This document shows, in pieces, positions 38,920 through 49,770 of a stretch of DNA of 64,000 bases; the stretch's first letter is position 1; every line of letters starts with the position of its first letter. The stretch is from contig MU008196.1 in assembly GCA_010909165.1 (NCBI GenBank), positions 186,001 through 250,000 of the forward strand. Reading direction: 5' to 3'. The translations under genes and the position numbers were made by a program. The stretch comes from Anthoceros angustus. Taxonomy: Eukaryota > Streptophyta > Anthocerotopsida > Anthocerotales > Anthocerotaceae. Below the pieces are notes generated by a model, which saw nothing but the letters and a program-made list of their open reading frames with translations, had not been told where the DNA came from and did no database searches.

Positions 38920-39055
38920 GGTGCACCTACCGTGATAGGTAAGCAATCTACTACCGTAGGTGCCTAGGCACCTACCACCGTAGATAGGAGACCTACCATG
39001 GTAGGTAGGCACCTACCACCGTAGGCAGTAACCTATTGGGGTAGGAGGCACAAGA
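38920..39055. repeat. Cluster of GGTAGG palindromes
   Basis: CCTACC and GGTAGG occur repeatedly in both orientations around short centres (for example CTACCATGGTAG near 38993 and CCTAGGCACCTACC near 38965). Similar palindromes recur at 39785-39805 and 40245-40325. The spacing is irregular and no known element explains it. Confidence 0.8.
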
Positions 39056-40990
39056 ATGAGGCAGGTTAGGGTAGCTATATATATCTTTGTTTAGTGGACT
39101 AGACAAATAGGCCAAAATAGGAAATTAGGTGATTAGAGGCCAATTTGGGAAAATAGGAAAAATAGGGAAAATAGCACGTTAGGATAAGGTGAGTTGAGAA
39201 ACTCCAATCAACGGTGGAAAGGGGGCAACGTGGCGTGCATCCAAGTGAAGGAGCAAGTTTGGAAGATTCAGTTTCTAACTTAGATTTTCATTACCTCTCT
39301 TTCTCACTTACATGCAAGGTTTTGACTCCACAGCAAGGAGCACGAAACTTGAGCAAGGCGCTGCCATAAGAGGAGCTCAACCACGACACTAACAGGGGCA
39401 CGCGCTTGTGTGAAGCAAGAAGAGGGAGGCGCGAGCTAGGAAGAAGGAGGAAATCAATTGGGAAACTGAAGTGGTGATGAAGAAAGGAGAGGAAAAGAGA
39501 GAAGCCATTTGTTAGGAAGCGTGGAAGACTTGTCCAAGCTTGAGAGAGTGCTAGGAGGAGCAAGACGTGCTAGGGTTGAGGAGAGATTGCGGAGAAGAAG
39601 GCTTCCAAACTTGCTGGGAAAGTATAAGAGGTTGTGGGCGCTCTTAAAGAAATTCTCTTTTTGAAGCCACGGGGAGTTGGAAACTTGTGCTAGGAAGGCA
39701 AGATTGCAGGAGCACGGAGAATTGTGAGCAAGGGCGAGGTCAAGGCTGTGGATTATGTGTGGAAATTGTAAGGGAGGAAGATCACCTATCGTGGTAGGAA
39801 TCTGGCAAATAGTGTAAGAACTACAGGAGAAGTGACCCTTTTTCTTAACTTTGTGCAAGGGCTCAACAAGGAAGCCATGATAAGGCCTTCCAAAGTGAAG
39901 GGAAAGGAGGCGGCCACTTAGACCAAGACACCCACAAAGGAAAGCGGGCAGGCAAAGGCAAAGGCAAGAATCCTAAGGAAGGAAGTCCAGACCCCGAAGA
40001 ATGGAAGCTAGATATGCACAATTCACATGCTTTGCAGGGCAATTGTCTTCAAAGGACCTTGCATATTTCATGCCTTGGGCAGCGGAGGAGAATATTCAGC
40101 TAGATTGGGTATATGGAAGACTTGCAACTTATGTCAACTTGCACCAAACAGAGGAGGGAACACCCTCAAGGGTGCCCCAAGGAGAGGCTCCAAGAACATA
40201 AGATGTGAGGGCCAAGAAGGGCCAAGAAGTGGTTCGTAGGGTGGAACCTACCATAGTAGGTACGATACTTACCATAGTAGGTATTGTACCTATGAGGGTA
40301 AGTACCATACTTACCGTGGTATGGACACCAGGGGGCCATGCTAAGCAAGGAGGAAGTGTCCAGGTGGTTTGGAGAGAGACCCACCATAGTTTGGGGGTGA
40401 AGGAAGGGGAATTAGAGAGTGCCTGACACATGTTGCAGGAGATTGAAGGCCACAAGGCAAAGGCTGAAGAAGACAGGAAAGAGAGCTGAAGTTATGGTGC
40501 ACCGAATGCTAGTCATTTGTAAGAGGAGGCCATGGCGGTGCCGAAGCATGTGGAAGTACTCGCAGTGGAATCACGATGTGAGGATGGCATGATAGAATCG
40601 TGTGCTCAACTAGGAGAGGCTGTGGTAGAGCGCTCACGGCAAGCTAAATTTGCAGCTGGGCTGCAAGATGGAGGTGTGGCACAAGAAGGCAATGTTGCAA
40701 ATGGGCTGCAATATGGTGAAGGAATCACAACGGGGTGTGCGTCATGAAGGCGGAATTTGCAGTAGGGCTGTAAGTTGATGTGAAGGGAGGCTGTTGTAGT
40801 GGCCGCGAGGAGAATTGGGCAGTAAGGTGGGCTGATACGAGAGTTGTGGAGGAGTTCGCTAAGGAGGAATGTTGCTAAGGAGCTCGAGGAGTTCACTAGG
40901 GAATAAGTTCAATTTATATAGGATGTGTAATGCGCACACGGGAACTTGGTGTGTTGGATATTAAAGTATAAGAACTCTACAGTCAAGCGT
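39056..40990. other. Interval without a recognised gene, with dispersed palindromes
   Basis: Open frames such as 40001-40201 (FAGQLSSKDLAYFMPWAAEE) are short and have no recognisable domain. 40245-40325 holds a second GGTA palindrome cluster. The purine-rich texture (AAGGAGG, GAAGAAG) resembles retroelement gag regions, but no motif supports this. Confidence 0.4.
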
Positions 40991-41499
40991 CCTAGTGGTG
41001 GACTCCCATATTTATACCATATTCATACCACTGTTGGGGGTCTACGATTGGGCATGATTTCTTCTCTTCCTGCAGGATTTGCCAGAACTTTTTCGGTTTG
41101 TGGTGTGGCTGCTCAAGCATTATGGGTTCGGCCTGTGGTCCGATCCTACAATTGAATCGGCTACTTGGAAGTTTGTTGTTCTCTACAAGTACTCCGGCTT
41201 TGCTCAAAGGTAATCAACAATGTTGTGCTTCCATTGTATTGTTGCATCACCTTTGTTTCTACCCTTTCTTCTTGGGCAAACGTGTTTTTCTGGCTGTTCG
41301 GGAACTTATGTGTGCCATTCATAATTCTCATGTCATGGCTTTCTAGCATTGTCATGAAGAGTACATCATGGCCTCCTATCATGCGATACTCCAATGTTCT
41401 TGCCCATCTTGTGTCAGGTAGAACATCTTCCGGGGCCTTGCTCTATTTTTAGGCAATTTGGACATTTGTGTCCATGAGTAGGAAAATTGCCCTAAAGCA

Positions 41500-41963
41500 C
41501 TCGCGGCTTGCTATCTCTGCAAATAGCTCTTAGAATAGTGTTTGCGGCTAAATTGAACAGTACAGACATGATCCGATTGGAGGAATGTAGGCAAAGATGT
41601 GCGTTTTACTAGCATTGTTAATTGTCTCAATGACTACAAAGTGTCGTTTGGATGTTGACGCTTTCACGGGACCAAACAGCTCATCTTTGATGAAGACTAT
41701 AATTCCACCATTTCTTGACAATCTTGACTGTTTTGTGGTGGTAGATGCATGGGTATTCATTACTATCGTGCCTTCCGTGAAGTACCCTGGTACGTCCCAT
41801 GCCCTGCTCCTTCTTGCTCATGCGTTTCTGCCACACATACAATGTTTGGAGACTGGTGTTTCATCATGATATCCTTCATTTTGATCATCGAATAGCCGCT
41901 CATGTTCCAGTAGGCAATCTTTAGCATTTTACCCCCCTCACTAGTTACAGCAGTTTGCAGCAT
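41500..41963 (-). pseudogene. LINE APE-type endonuclease N-terminal half
   Basis: The frame 41963-41763 encodes LKIAYWNMSGYSMIKMKDIM and IVCVAETHEQ. The first matches the usual WN motif, and the glutamate of AETH corresponds to the metal-binding ETW/ETH glutamate of APE-like endonucleases. The next frame (41760-41548) gives RNGGIIVFIKDELF and FAYIPP, the central strands. A frame break lies between them. The C-terminal catalytic part is degraded. Confidence 0.8.
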
Positions 41964-42340
41964 GGCTTGTTTAGGTTTGCCCCTTCCGCACCTATTGAAT
42001 CGATGCTCTCTTGCTGTAATTGCTATTCAATGACGCGGCTAACCATGCCCATTTTGAACAGTATTTGCATCCTTTTATGCTTTCCATATGTGTCAGAGCT
42101 TGTCGATCTCACATGTGATCCTTTCACTCGTCTTCCTTTTGATTTTAGGTCCCATTGCCAACAGCTTGCTTGTGTCTTCCACGTAATAAGTCTTGAGTAC
42201 GACGTGTTGTGGTGATATATACTGGTTTCGAGATGTAGGATTTGGCCTATCCGCACCTCTTGGCCATCTTTCGCACAGATCATTGGTGACCTTCTGCTGG
42301 GGGAAGTTGAAGTTTCGTTCCAGCCAGGCTTTTATGTTCC

Positions 42341-42670
42341 CTATAATGAAGCATGGTTCATCCTCTTCCCCTGCCTTCTCCCAATATCCTTTGTTACATA
42401 TATTGAATGCTCTATTGTCCTCCTGGTGGGACCCATGCCCATTGCTATGGCAACTTGGCTCTGGTTGAGCATGCTGATTTTAGTCGCAGTTTCTTTGATT
42501 TGTGCCTCCTGCCCGTTTGCTGCCTCCTGCCCGTTTGCTTTAGCTTTGTCCATCGTTGCCTTCATGATTTGCATGTTACTATGCAGGTTCTCAATGTTTA
42601 TGTTTGTTTCATCAATCTGCTGTATAACTCCATCTATCCGCTTAATCATTGCTATCATCGACAGTGCCAC
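42341..42670 (-). pseudogene. LINE-associated coiled-coil segment
   Basis: Encodes a helix rich in I, Q, N and K (IKRIDGVIQQIDETNINIEN, MQIMKATMDKAKANG). A GQEAANGQEA duplication is visible. Its position upstream of the endonuclease fits a LINE ORF1 coiled coil, but sequence similarity alone does not prove that. Confidence 0.5.
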
Positions 42671-43849
42671 TTCCAGAAACTTTTGTCACATACCTCTATA
42701 TCGGCCGCTCTAGTTAGCTTAGGCGGGCTTCAAGCTTCTCTGACACATTGCTGAGGTGAGTTTTGAGGGCCTTCTCCTTCATGTCCAATGCCTCGAGTAT
42801 ATCTCCATCCTTATGACTTCCACGGATAGCCCACCATTCATCCTCTGGTCATTGTCTTTTCCTGCATGTGGTTTCATCTCAGTTGTTTGCTTTCATGGCA
42901 TTGCTCCATCTCGTCATCCATTTCAGATGAAAGTGATAGCAGGGTGTCACTACTTCGTGAGTGATGAGTTTGCTGCTGCATATGAGTGGAGCTCCTTTGC
43001 TTCTTCTTGTGAGGGCAGTTCTGCTTGTATGCTTGTATGGCTGAGGAGTACCGTCCATTGTGGTAGGCTGCGGATTTGTCTTGGTTTTGTGACTAATATA
43101 GCTTTATTGATAAGCTTGCTCTGGGAGTGTATTTGTCATTAAGACGGTGACATTATTTTGCTTTGATGTTTATGTCAATTTATTGGCATGCTTGGCACCC
43201 TAGCTGCTGCTGCATGGGGTTGGTAACTCGTCCATTCTTTACTGTCTATCATCGTGTGGGTTGAGTTGTTGCTTAGCTTTGAAACTTGATGCTGCTGGTG
43301 CTTTGCTTATGGTTTTATGTTGGGAGTATTCAATTCTGCACATCTTTGTTTTGAAACTTGAAACATTGTTGAGTTGCGGTAGAGCTTACAGGCAGCCTGT
43401 GCAGTTCGGCAGGGAAACAGATACTTCTGGCCTAACTACTGTCATTCTACCCTGCCTTGTTCTATCTCTGGCTTAATGCCACAACCTTCCTCGGCACTAG
43501 GTATGATAGTTTGTCATGTTATGCTGAACATCCTCATCCTCCTGTGACGCATGGGCTGTTGACGATGTAGCATATGAACGCAATAGCGGCGTTGCTGATT
43601 GCAGGCTTTTGCAAAGATCAGTGAATCCCTCTGACTACTTGAAAGTCTTTTTTTCTTCTGGAGGGATATAAATAAATCTATGCCCCCCTCCACTTTCAGC
43701 AATTTGCATCATGATGCTCTGTCCTCATTGTCCGGCAGTATTCGAGGAGAATGAGGTAATGCCTTTCGCTATTGCTTGCTGGCTTTGCCTCGTATCCTTT
43801 AGTCCTATGTAGGAGGTATCTGCAAGTTGCAGAGCAAGCTGAGCCTTAA

Positions 43850-44345
43850 CAGTTGATCTCACCATCATCAATTGGGATGATTGCCAGGATTTTCCGCATC
43901 TGGAAGTAATCAACAAGGCCATCAACAAAAACAGAGTTGTTGGCAAGCCACTATGGTACCCCCACCCAAGTCATCCCAAGTTTTGCTATGGAGGCAAAGT
44001 TTGCCTTCAACCACTTGTTGAGTGCAGCTGGGAACCTGCTTGCACTGGCCACATTTGTGGTGGGGATTGTCATGTTGAATACTTTGGAGTATGCTTCCAG
44101 CAGTAAGGTGACCTCCTCCTCTTTGTCTAGTAGGACGGTCGCCCTCCCATATATCCCATTCTTGATTTTTCCATCTCTAGATAGGTAGAAGTATTCTCTC
44201 TGCCCTTAGATGAACAATTCCTCATGTAGGAGGGCGTCAATGAACTTGTTGGTGGGGGGGCTAACAAGTTCATCAAAGGGGGTACTGCTCTCTTTGATGA
44301 ACCAGATTAGCTCTCTTGCTTGTCGTGTTTCCTACAGTCCTTTGA
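43850..44345 (-). pseudogene. Coding-like block, function unknown
   Basis: A long minus-strand reading frame with a single TAA (near 44208): ELIWFIKESSTPFDELVSPP, NKFIDALLHEELF, then REYFYLSRDGKIKNGIYGRA, LLLEAYSKVFNMTIP and FASIAKLGMTWVGVPWW. The composition is that of a real globular protein and the stop aside it is uninterrupted. I do not recognise the family. It may be the ORF1 of the adjacent LINE or an unrelated gene fragment. Confidence 0.5.
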
Positions 44346-44639
44346 GCTGCCATATTTGCACGCTAACGTGGGCGGCGGATGTTGGGGGTTGCCACAGACA
44401 CCGAAGGCGGTGATTGGAGTTCCAAGCTACTCATCAGTTTATGGCGGGCGATGGGTGGGAGGGGAGGCAGGGTGCAGGAGGGGAGGAGAGATGGGGGGTG
44501 ATTCTAGGTTGAGTGAGGGATTGTGGCATATCGGCCATAATGCTCATTGCTTTGGGCGCAAGTGTTTACTCTGGAGCTCCTGGCATAAAGATTCGAGTTG
44601 TGCTACGCCGGGGGGTGTCTGGTTATTATTAGGGTGATT

Positions 44640-44825
44640 TTACATCACACCACTGGTGGCAACATGGCGCGTTCTTATTGGTAGACACCTTCGTAGGTAT
44701 TTTACATTTGCCGGTGGTACTAAGGTGGTTCCACCACTGTGGCGCCAATGTGGCTGTGGCAGTGGTGTCAGAGCACCACCTACCCTCGAGGGCCGGGGGT
44801 GTCTGACACCACTGCCAAGCACCGA
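44640..44825. repeat. GGTGGTGTC foldback (MITE-like)
   Basis: ACACCACTGGTGGCAACATG near 44646 and CAATGTGGCTGTGGCAGTGG near 44750 form an imperfect inverted repeat, and a second GTGGTGTCAGA / TCTGACACCAC pair lies at 44762-44814. The interior is a single-copy stretch of about 80 bases. No target duplication was identified, so a MITE is only suggested. Confidence 0.55.
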
Positions 44826-45200
44826 TTACACCAATAATCGGGCGCTTGCTGAAACACAACCAGGGCGTTTAGGGTGAGATTGTGGGCCCCGGCAACCGGT
44901 GGTCGAAAGTGTATAGGTGCAACGGACGGGTGCCAGAGGAAGCCGAAACCAAAAAACCAGGGTAGATCTCACTCGAGGGAGGTCGGCGCGCCCAGATACT
45001 AGGGCAATGATACAAAAAAAAAGAGAAAACAAGTTGCAAGACCCTAATCTACTCCTCCTATATTCCTAGTATTTCATATGTGGTAGGTTATTTATGTATT
45101 TTCTTATTCCAAAATAGCGTTTATGGCTTTCTACTCCTTAGCTACTATTGACCCTTAACACGTGCATTTCGATGACTCCTCATATTTGACTTGATCCCTT
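44826..45200. other. Interval without a recognised gene
   Basis: An A-rich run lies at 45015-45025. Nothing else is seen. Confidence 0.4.
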
Positions 45201-45250
45201 CAGGGGGTTGTAGCGCAGTCAAGTGTCAGATGAGTGCACAGTTGTGCCCC

Positions 45251-45475
45251 CTATCTCGGGTGGCTGGGATGAAATGTGGATCCGCTTGGTGTGGACCGAA
45301 AACGGTCCCATGAGTTTGGGTGGCGCATTCTTAATCCTTCACAGTTTTGATGACCTGAAATTGTTGAGTGTGAATCCCTTGCCTCTTCCGTGCTTAGGCA
45401 AGAGAAGAGAAAGTGCTCCTCATCATCCACCTTGTCCAAACTGCACCTTCGGCAGGTCCTCTCTTCTCTCAGCAT
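45251..45475 (-). pseudogene. LINE C-terminal zinc-binding region
   Basis: Encodes CRRCSLDKVDDEEHFLFSC. This has the C-X2-C ... H-X4-C layout of the zf-RVT tail of plant LINEs, which usually reads C-x-x-C ... DExxHFLFxC. Confidence 0.75.
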
Positions 45476-46046
45476 GTGCCCCTTTTAATGCTGAATATTT
45501 CCAAGGATCTTCTTTAGTTATGCAACATGAACCTCCTCCTTCGTAATTACCTTCCTCGGATCCGTTGGCAAGTCCCATCTTTGCAGCCACTCTGTCATAC
45601 TCTTGTGCAACCCTCTCCCTTTTAGAATTCCTATTTCCCTTGAGTGTTCCAGTGCAACTTTTGGTAGCCTCTCATGACCCTGGCTTTGACCTTCAGTATT
45701 TATTGCAATGCTTGTATCTCCATTGGGAACCCACCTACCTCTACTAGTGTGTTTTCTCACGTTTGTGGCCTGAGTCCAAGGTGCCACCTCAGGAAACCCA
45801 TCTGAAGCTTGTCCAACACCTTCCATTGGTTTGCCGAATAGCCGGGGCCCAATATCTCTACCACTGATAGAAGGATACTCGCTATGCAGGCCGTGAAGAC
45901 AGGAATACAGAGGCTGGTCAAGGAAATGCTTCTTGTCCTCATTTTGTTCTTCAACGCAAATAGTCGGGCAAGTGCCTGATCCTTCTTTGTTCTAGTCGGT
46001 TCATCCTGATACTGTTGTTGGTGTAGATGTCTGTCCCCATGTACTT

Positions 46047-46929
46047 CTACACGTGAACCGGCTCCAGGTACTCGTTTCCATATTTCAATGGCTTCCATCC
46101 TTCTTTGAATGCATTTATATTGAGGGACATTGCTTTGGTTTTCGCAATGTTCACCTTTAGATACCTTTCTTGGCAGAAACTGTGAAGTGCCCCTAGTGCT
46201 TTTCTCATGCCTACCTTGTTTGTGGACATGAGTACAAGGTCGTCGGCGAAAAGGAGGTATGAGAAGATTTCCCCATGACCTTCCGCCGGATGTGTTTCTT
46301 GGGTTCCCTCGATGTAACTTTGCAGTCCTTGGATGTAAAGGCAGAATAGGAGAGGATTGAGTGGGCACCCTTGCTTTACACCCGCAACGCTATAGATTGC
46401 CTTCGTCCTTCTTCCATCTACTTCCACCGTCAACTCATTGTATTGGTAAGCCAATTGTGTTGCTTTGATCATCTATTTGGATACCCCTGTTTCAGCCAGC
46501 ACTTCCCACAACTTTGCCCAAGGGGCCGTGTCAAATGCTCTTTGGAAATCCATGAAGCATAGGTGGAGGACCCTCTTTGTGCTTGTCAATCAAGCATTGC
46601 AAGGTGAGAATGTGATCTTGCCTGCTTCTTCCTGTCTTGAATCCAGCTTGACATGTATTCCCTTCCTGCACATTCTCCTCCCTGGTCCTTCTTTCACAGA
46701 TCTTGGAATATATCTTTTGGAAGAGATTGTTGATTACAATAATCTTGTAGTTTTTTGTTACTAATTTATCCCCCTTCTTGTGGAGTGGCTTCGCAGTCAA
46801 CTTTCCCCAGTTCTCTGGCATGCACCCATGGCGATATATCTTTGTAAATATCCTTAACAGCAGTTTTGGTAAAGGAGTGTGCAACATTGCTTTTGTCACG
46901 TCTGCGGTTAATCCTACCCTGTCTGCCAC
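46047..46929 (-). pseudogene. LINE reverse transcriptase
   Basis: Frame 46929-46531 has MPENWGKLTAKPLHKKGDKL and YKIIVINNLFQKIYSKI, then GFKTGRSRQDHILTL, which are RT motifs 0 to 2. Frame 46472-46047 has GVKQGCPLNPLLFCLYIQGL and YLLFADDLVLMS, which holds the catalytic F-A-D-D. A frame break lies near 46500-46530. The length and the GCPLSP-like motif fit non-LTR RT. Confidence 0.9.
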
Positions 46930-47639
46930 TTTCCCTCTCTTTAACCTTTTGATGGCTTCTTTTATAAACTCTTCTTATGTGAACTGGAATTCAGGGTCTG
47001 CTGGTACCAACTCATGGGCCACTTGATGTTGAGGCTCCAATGATTCAAACAGATTACACCCACCATATCTATACCACTCATCCATGTCCCATATAGGCGT
47101 GCATGATTTCCGGTTCCGCAGTACTTGCCAAAACTTCTTCGGGTTCTGTTTCAAGTTTCACAGCATCGAGAGGTTAGAGCTTGTAACAAAACCCCTCCTC
47201 CTTCCTCTACATGAGCATGTACTTGCGCCTTTCTCTAGCTTTGATCCTTTGATGCATGATCTCTCAAGTAGTGCTTTCCACTCCTTCCTTGCCTCTCGGC
47301 AGTCTTTTGTGAACCACAGTGGCATCCTGGAGTAACCGCTCTGTTGGTTATTTGCATGTGCTGAGCTTCTCCTTATTGCCACCTTGAACGCTTCTTGTAG
47401 GTCCCCAGCATCCAAGCTTATGTGTATGCCTTGAAAGTTTACTCGCCTTAGTAATTGTGGCATTCTTTTCTCCATATCTTGAGATAGGCTTCTCCGTCTT
47501 GAACGGTTTTCTTCCTTTCCTCCCTCTTTTCCTGATACTCTCCCTCTTTTGACCTTATGAAAACATGTAGTCCACAGTTGATTTTTTGACTTCCATTGCG
47601 TAGTTCCTAGGTTGTGACCCTCGATTCCTCTTCCTCGAA

Positions 47640-48064
47640 TTCTGCTGGTCAAATGTAAATTTTACAGAGCCGAAGAACCTCTTGATCCTGTTGCAAATTG
47701 TCATTTTCAGGGCTGTCAGCATAGGTAGGAATCCGATGCGGTGACCAATTGTTCTCGTGTCTTTTGTGATTCAGTGCCATGGCTGACCTTCTCCATACTC
47801 TATGGTAGACAATAGGACATGACCATTTCCAATTCTTGCATTGCCATACAAGAACAGGTAAGTAGGGCCTTTTGCAATACACTGTTCCAGGTGGCCCCCT
47901 AACTCGCTGAACATTTGTGTTGCATCCTGAGTTCTATACACCGCGCTTGCACATGGAGGAAAACTAGGACAGTCGTGGCAATCTCCTGACAGCTGTCGTG
48001 AAAAGCTGAGGATTGAGACTCCCGGTGTCCCGAGTATGTACCTGTCCAGGGACAACTCCACCAA
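47640..48064 (-). pseudogene. LINE endonuclease remnant
   Basis: The frame 48064-47771 contains LGGHLEQCIAKGPTYLFLYG and NARIGNGHVLL, the latter equivalent to the GDFNARIG catalytic motif of APE endonucleases, but with the aspartate replaced. Further frames carry RIPTYADSPENDNLQQDQEV. Shifts and the altered motif make it non-functional. Confidence 0.7.
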
Positions 48065-48620
48065 TCCCAGCTGTAAGGGCTATGGGACTGCCTTGTCCCA
48101 TGGCTGGGATAGTCCCGGCAGTCTCGACTGTGGGACCGCCATGTCCCATGGCTGGGACAGTCCCGGTAGTAGCTCCATTGCCTCCTGCTACTTGCCCACC
48201 TATCGGCAGTCCAGTATTCGGGATTGCTGTGGCCTGAATTGGGCCAAAGGTTCGGCGGTCCCGAGTACGAGTCTGCCACAAAGGGTCCCCCTTGCAAAGA
48301 ACAAAATATGCTGGGAAAGCATTTGCTGCTACCCCCCTCTCCCTCTCCCCTCCTTTTCCCCCCCAGCCATTGAAGCTTGTGTGCCGCAGTGCTGAGGTTG
48401 TTGGAGGGGCAGCACATAGTGGGCAATACCATAGCTGCTCCGGCACCTCGGAGAGAGGCGGCTGCAAGCAAAATAGGTGGTACCCGCTGTCGCAGTGGTT
48501 GCACAGCAGCATCAGCCCAAGGTCGTCTGTCCTCGTGCAAATTTGGCATGGATAATCAACTGGGGGCACCCAATCGCCGGTGACAATGGTGGGGTCCAAG
48601 TTGGGCAAGTGGCAAGGCAC
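47964..48620 (-). pseudogene. PHD finger ORF at the LINE 5' side
   Basis: A 218-residue frame with a canonical PHD zinc finger: C25-X2-C28, C40-X2-C43, H48-X2-C51, C66-X2-C69. All eight ligands are present, with the aromatic W64 before the last pair. PHD fingers bind histone H3 tails. The C-terminal half has two imperfect repeats of about 15 residues (VPAMGHGGPTVETAGT and IPAMGQGSPIALTAGI). It lies directly upstream of the LINE endonuclease, like the PHD-bearing ORF1 of CR1-type LINEs. It could instead be a host gene fragment. Confidence 0.75.
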
Positions 48621-49095
48621 AAACGCCTACTGCATCAGCTCCTCCAGAGACGTACCTACCAGCACTCAAGCTCACACTGACCAGCTTGAGCATGCACTGC
48701 ACTAGGCCCTGTCAGCTATGGAGATGCAAGGTGTTCCTCTTTGAATCGATGAAGCCCTCAGCACTCCTGAATGGACAGCAGCTGTCAAGTCCGAATACGA
48801 CTCATTCATATCCAACAAGACCTGGATGCTGACGGACCTACCTGCAGGCAGGAAGCCAATTTCGTGCAAATGGACATTTAGAAGAAAACTCAACCCAGAT
48901 GGAACTATGGCGCAGTTCAAGGCTCGCCTCGTCGCCCGTGACTTCACCCAGGTGCCCGGCTTCGACTATGAGGAGAATCAGCTCTTCAGCCCTGTGGTAA
49001 AATCAACGTCCATAAGAATTCTACTAGCCTTCGCAGCGCAGCACTATCTGCAGATACACCAAGTCGATGTTAAGACGGTATTCCTGTATGGTACC

Positions 49096-49441
49096 TGTTG
49101 AGGATGCAGCTTACTGAGTTTGTTAAGATGGATATGACTATGCGTAAAAGATGTAGGTGATTGAGCTTACTATAAGTATATAGAAGTGGGTAAATGGGAA
49201 ACATATACCCCATATTGGGTAGGAAACGTGAGTGACACTTTTTAGGGTTTAAAAAGGGTTGAGACCAGCTAGCTATAGTAGGTTCAGCTCTTTGACTATT
49301 GTCTTTGTGTTGTCTGCTCAAAGTTGCTCTTCATTTGTGTTGTAAGGCCTCGTTTAGGTGGTCTTAGTTTTGCAATTCTGAACACTTGCTTTCTTGACAC
49401 TTGTGACCCTCTTGAAGCATGGCTAGCTTCCAATCTCAACA
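49096..49441 (+). mobile_element. Solo LTR-A with 5-bp target-site duplication
   Basis: A complete 346-bp LTR-A (TGTTGAGG to CTCAACA). It is flanked on both sides by GTACC (49091-49095 and 49442-49446), an exact 5-bp target-site duplication. It splits the copia RT between FLYGT and LHEDIYM, and the reading frame is continuous once the LTR and one GTACC are disregarded. No internal sequence remains, so LTR-LTR recombination followed a genuine insertion. Confidence 0.95.
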
Positions 49442-49486
49442 GTACCCTGCATGAAGACATATACATGCTTCAGCCATCAGGATTCG

Positions 49487-49770
49487 TGCAAAACCCCAGG
49501 AAAGTATGCAAGTTCTTGAAATCAGTGCAAAACCCCAGGAAAGTATGCGTGCAAAACCCCAGGAAAGTATGCAAGCTCTTGAAATCAATATACGGCCTGA
49601 AGCAATCAGCGCAAGTCTGCTACGAAACATTTGACTTGCAACGAAACATTTGACTTGCAACGAAACATTTGACTTGTTCCTGAAGAAATGTGGTTTCACT
49701 CCTCCTGAAGCAATCAGCGCAAGTCTGCAACGAAACATTTGACTTGTTCCTGAAGAAATGTGGTTTCACT
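49487..49770 (+). repeat. Short tandem repeats inside copia RT
   Basis: A 21-bp core (CAAAACCCCAGGAAAGTATG) occurs three times at 49489-49573, in frame. ACGAAACATTTGACTTG is repeated at 49622-49678, and a longer block with TTCCTGAAGAAATGTGG occurs twice at 49677-49770. This makes the RT longer than normal by more than 40 codons. Confidence 0.9.

Larger units (their letters stand above)
40990..44345 (-). mobile_element. LINE (non-LTR) relic 2, without reverse transcriptase
   Basis: In minus-strand order: an unassigned coding-like block (44345-43850), a coiled-coil segment (42670-42341), the N-terminal half of an APE-type endonuclease (41963-41500), and the endonuclease-RT linker (about 41160-40992). 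The linker motif KPKKFWQIL and QQWYEYG is homologous to the KFWQVL/EWYRYG linker of the LINE at 45200-48620. Many frames are broken and the RT itself is absent, so the element is truncated at its 3' end near 40990. Confidence 0.75.
45200..48620 (-). mobile_element. LINE (non-LTR) relic 1, with PHD finger upstream
   Basis: A minus-strand element reading PHD finger (48548-48414), repeat-bearing linker, decayed APE endonuclease (about 48064-47650), endonuclease-RT linker (about 47160-47040), reverse transcriptase (46929-46047), and a C-terminal cysteine-rich region (45475-45251). The reverse transcriptase motifs and the homology of the linker to LINE relic 2 identify a LINE. All frames contain stops or shifts, so it is inactive. 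Its upper end meets a copia element near 48600. Confidence 0.85.

Noticed and set aside
40001-40455. Overlapping ORFs on both strands around the GGTA palindromes
   Set aside because: Short, with no domain; the open frames follow from purine-rich composition.
44826-45032. 68-residue minus-strand ORF with a hydrophobic start
   Set aside because: It could pass for a signal peptide, but there is no conserved protein behind it and it lies between LINE relics.
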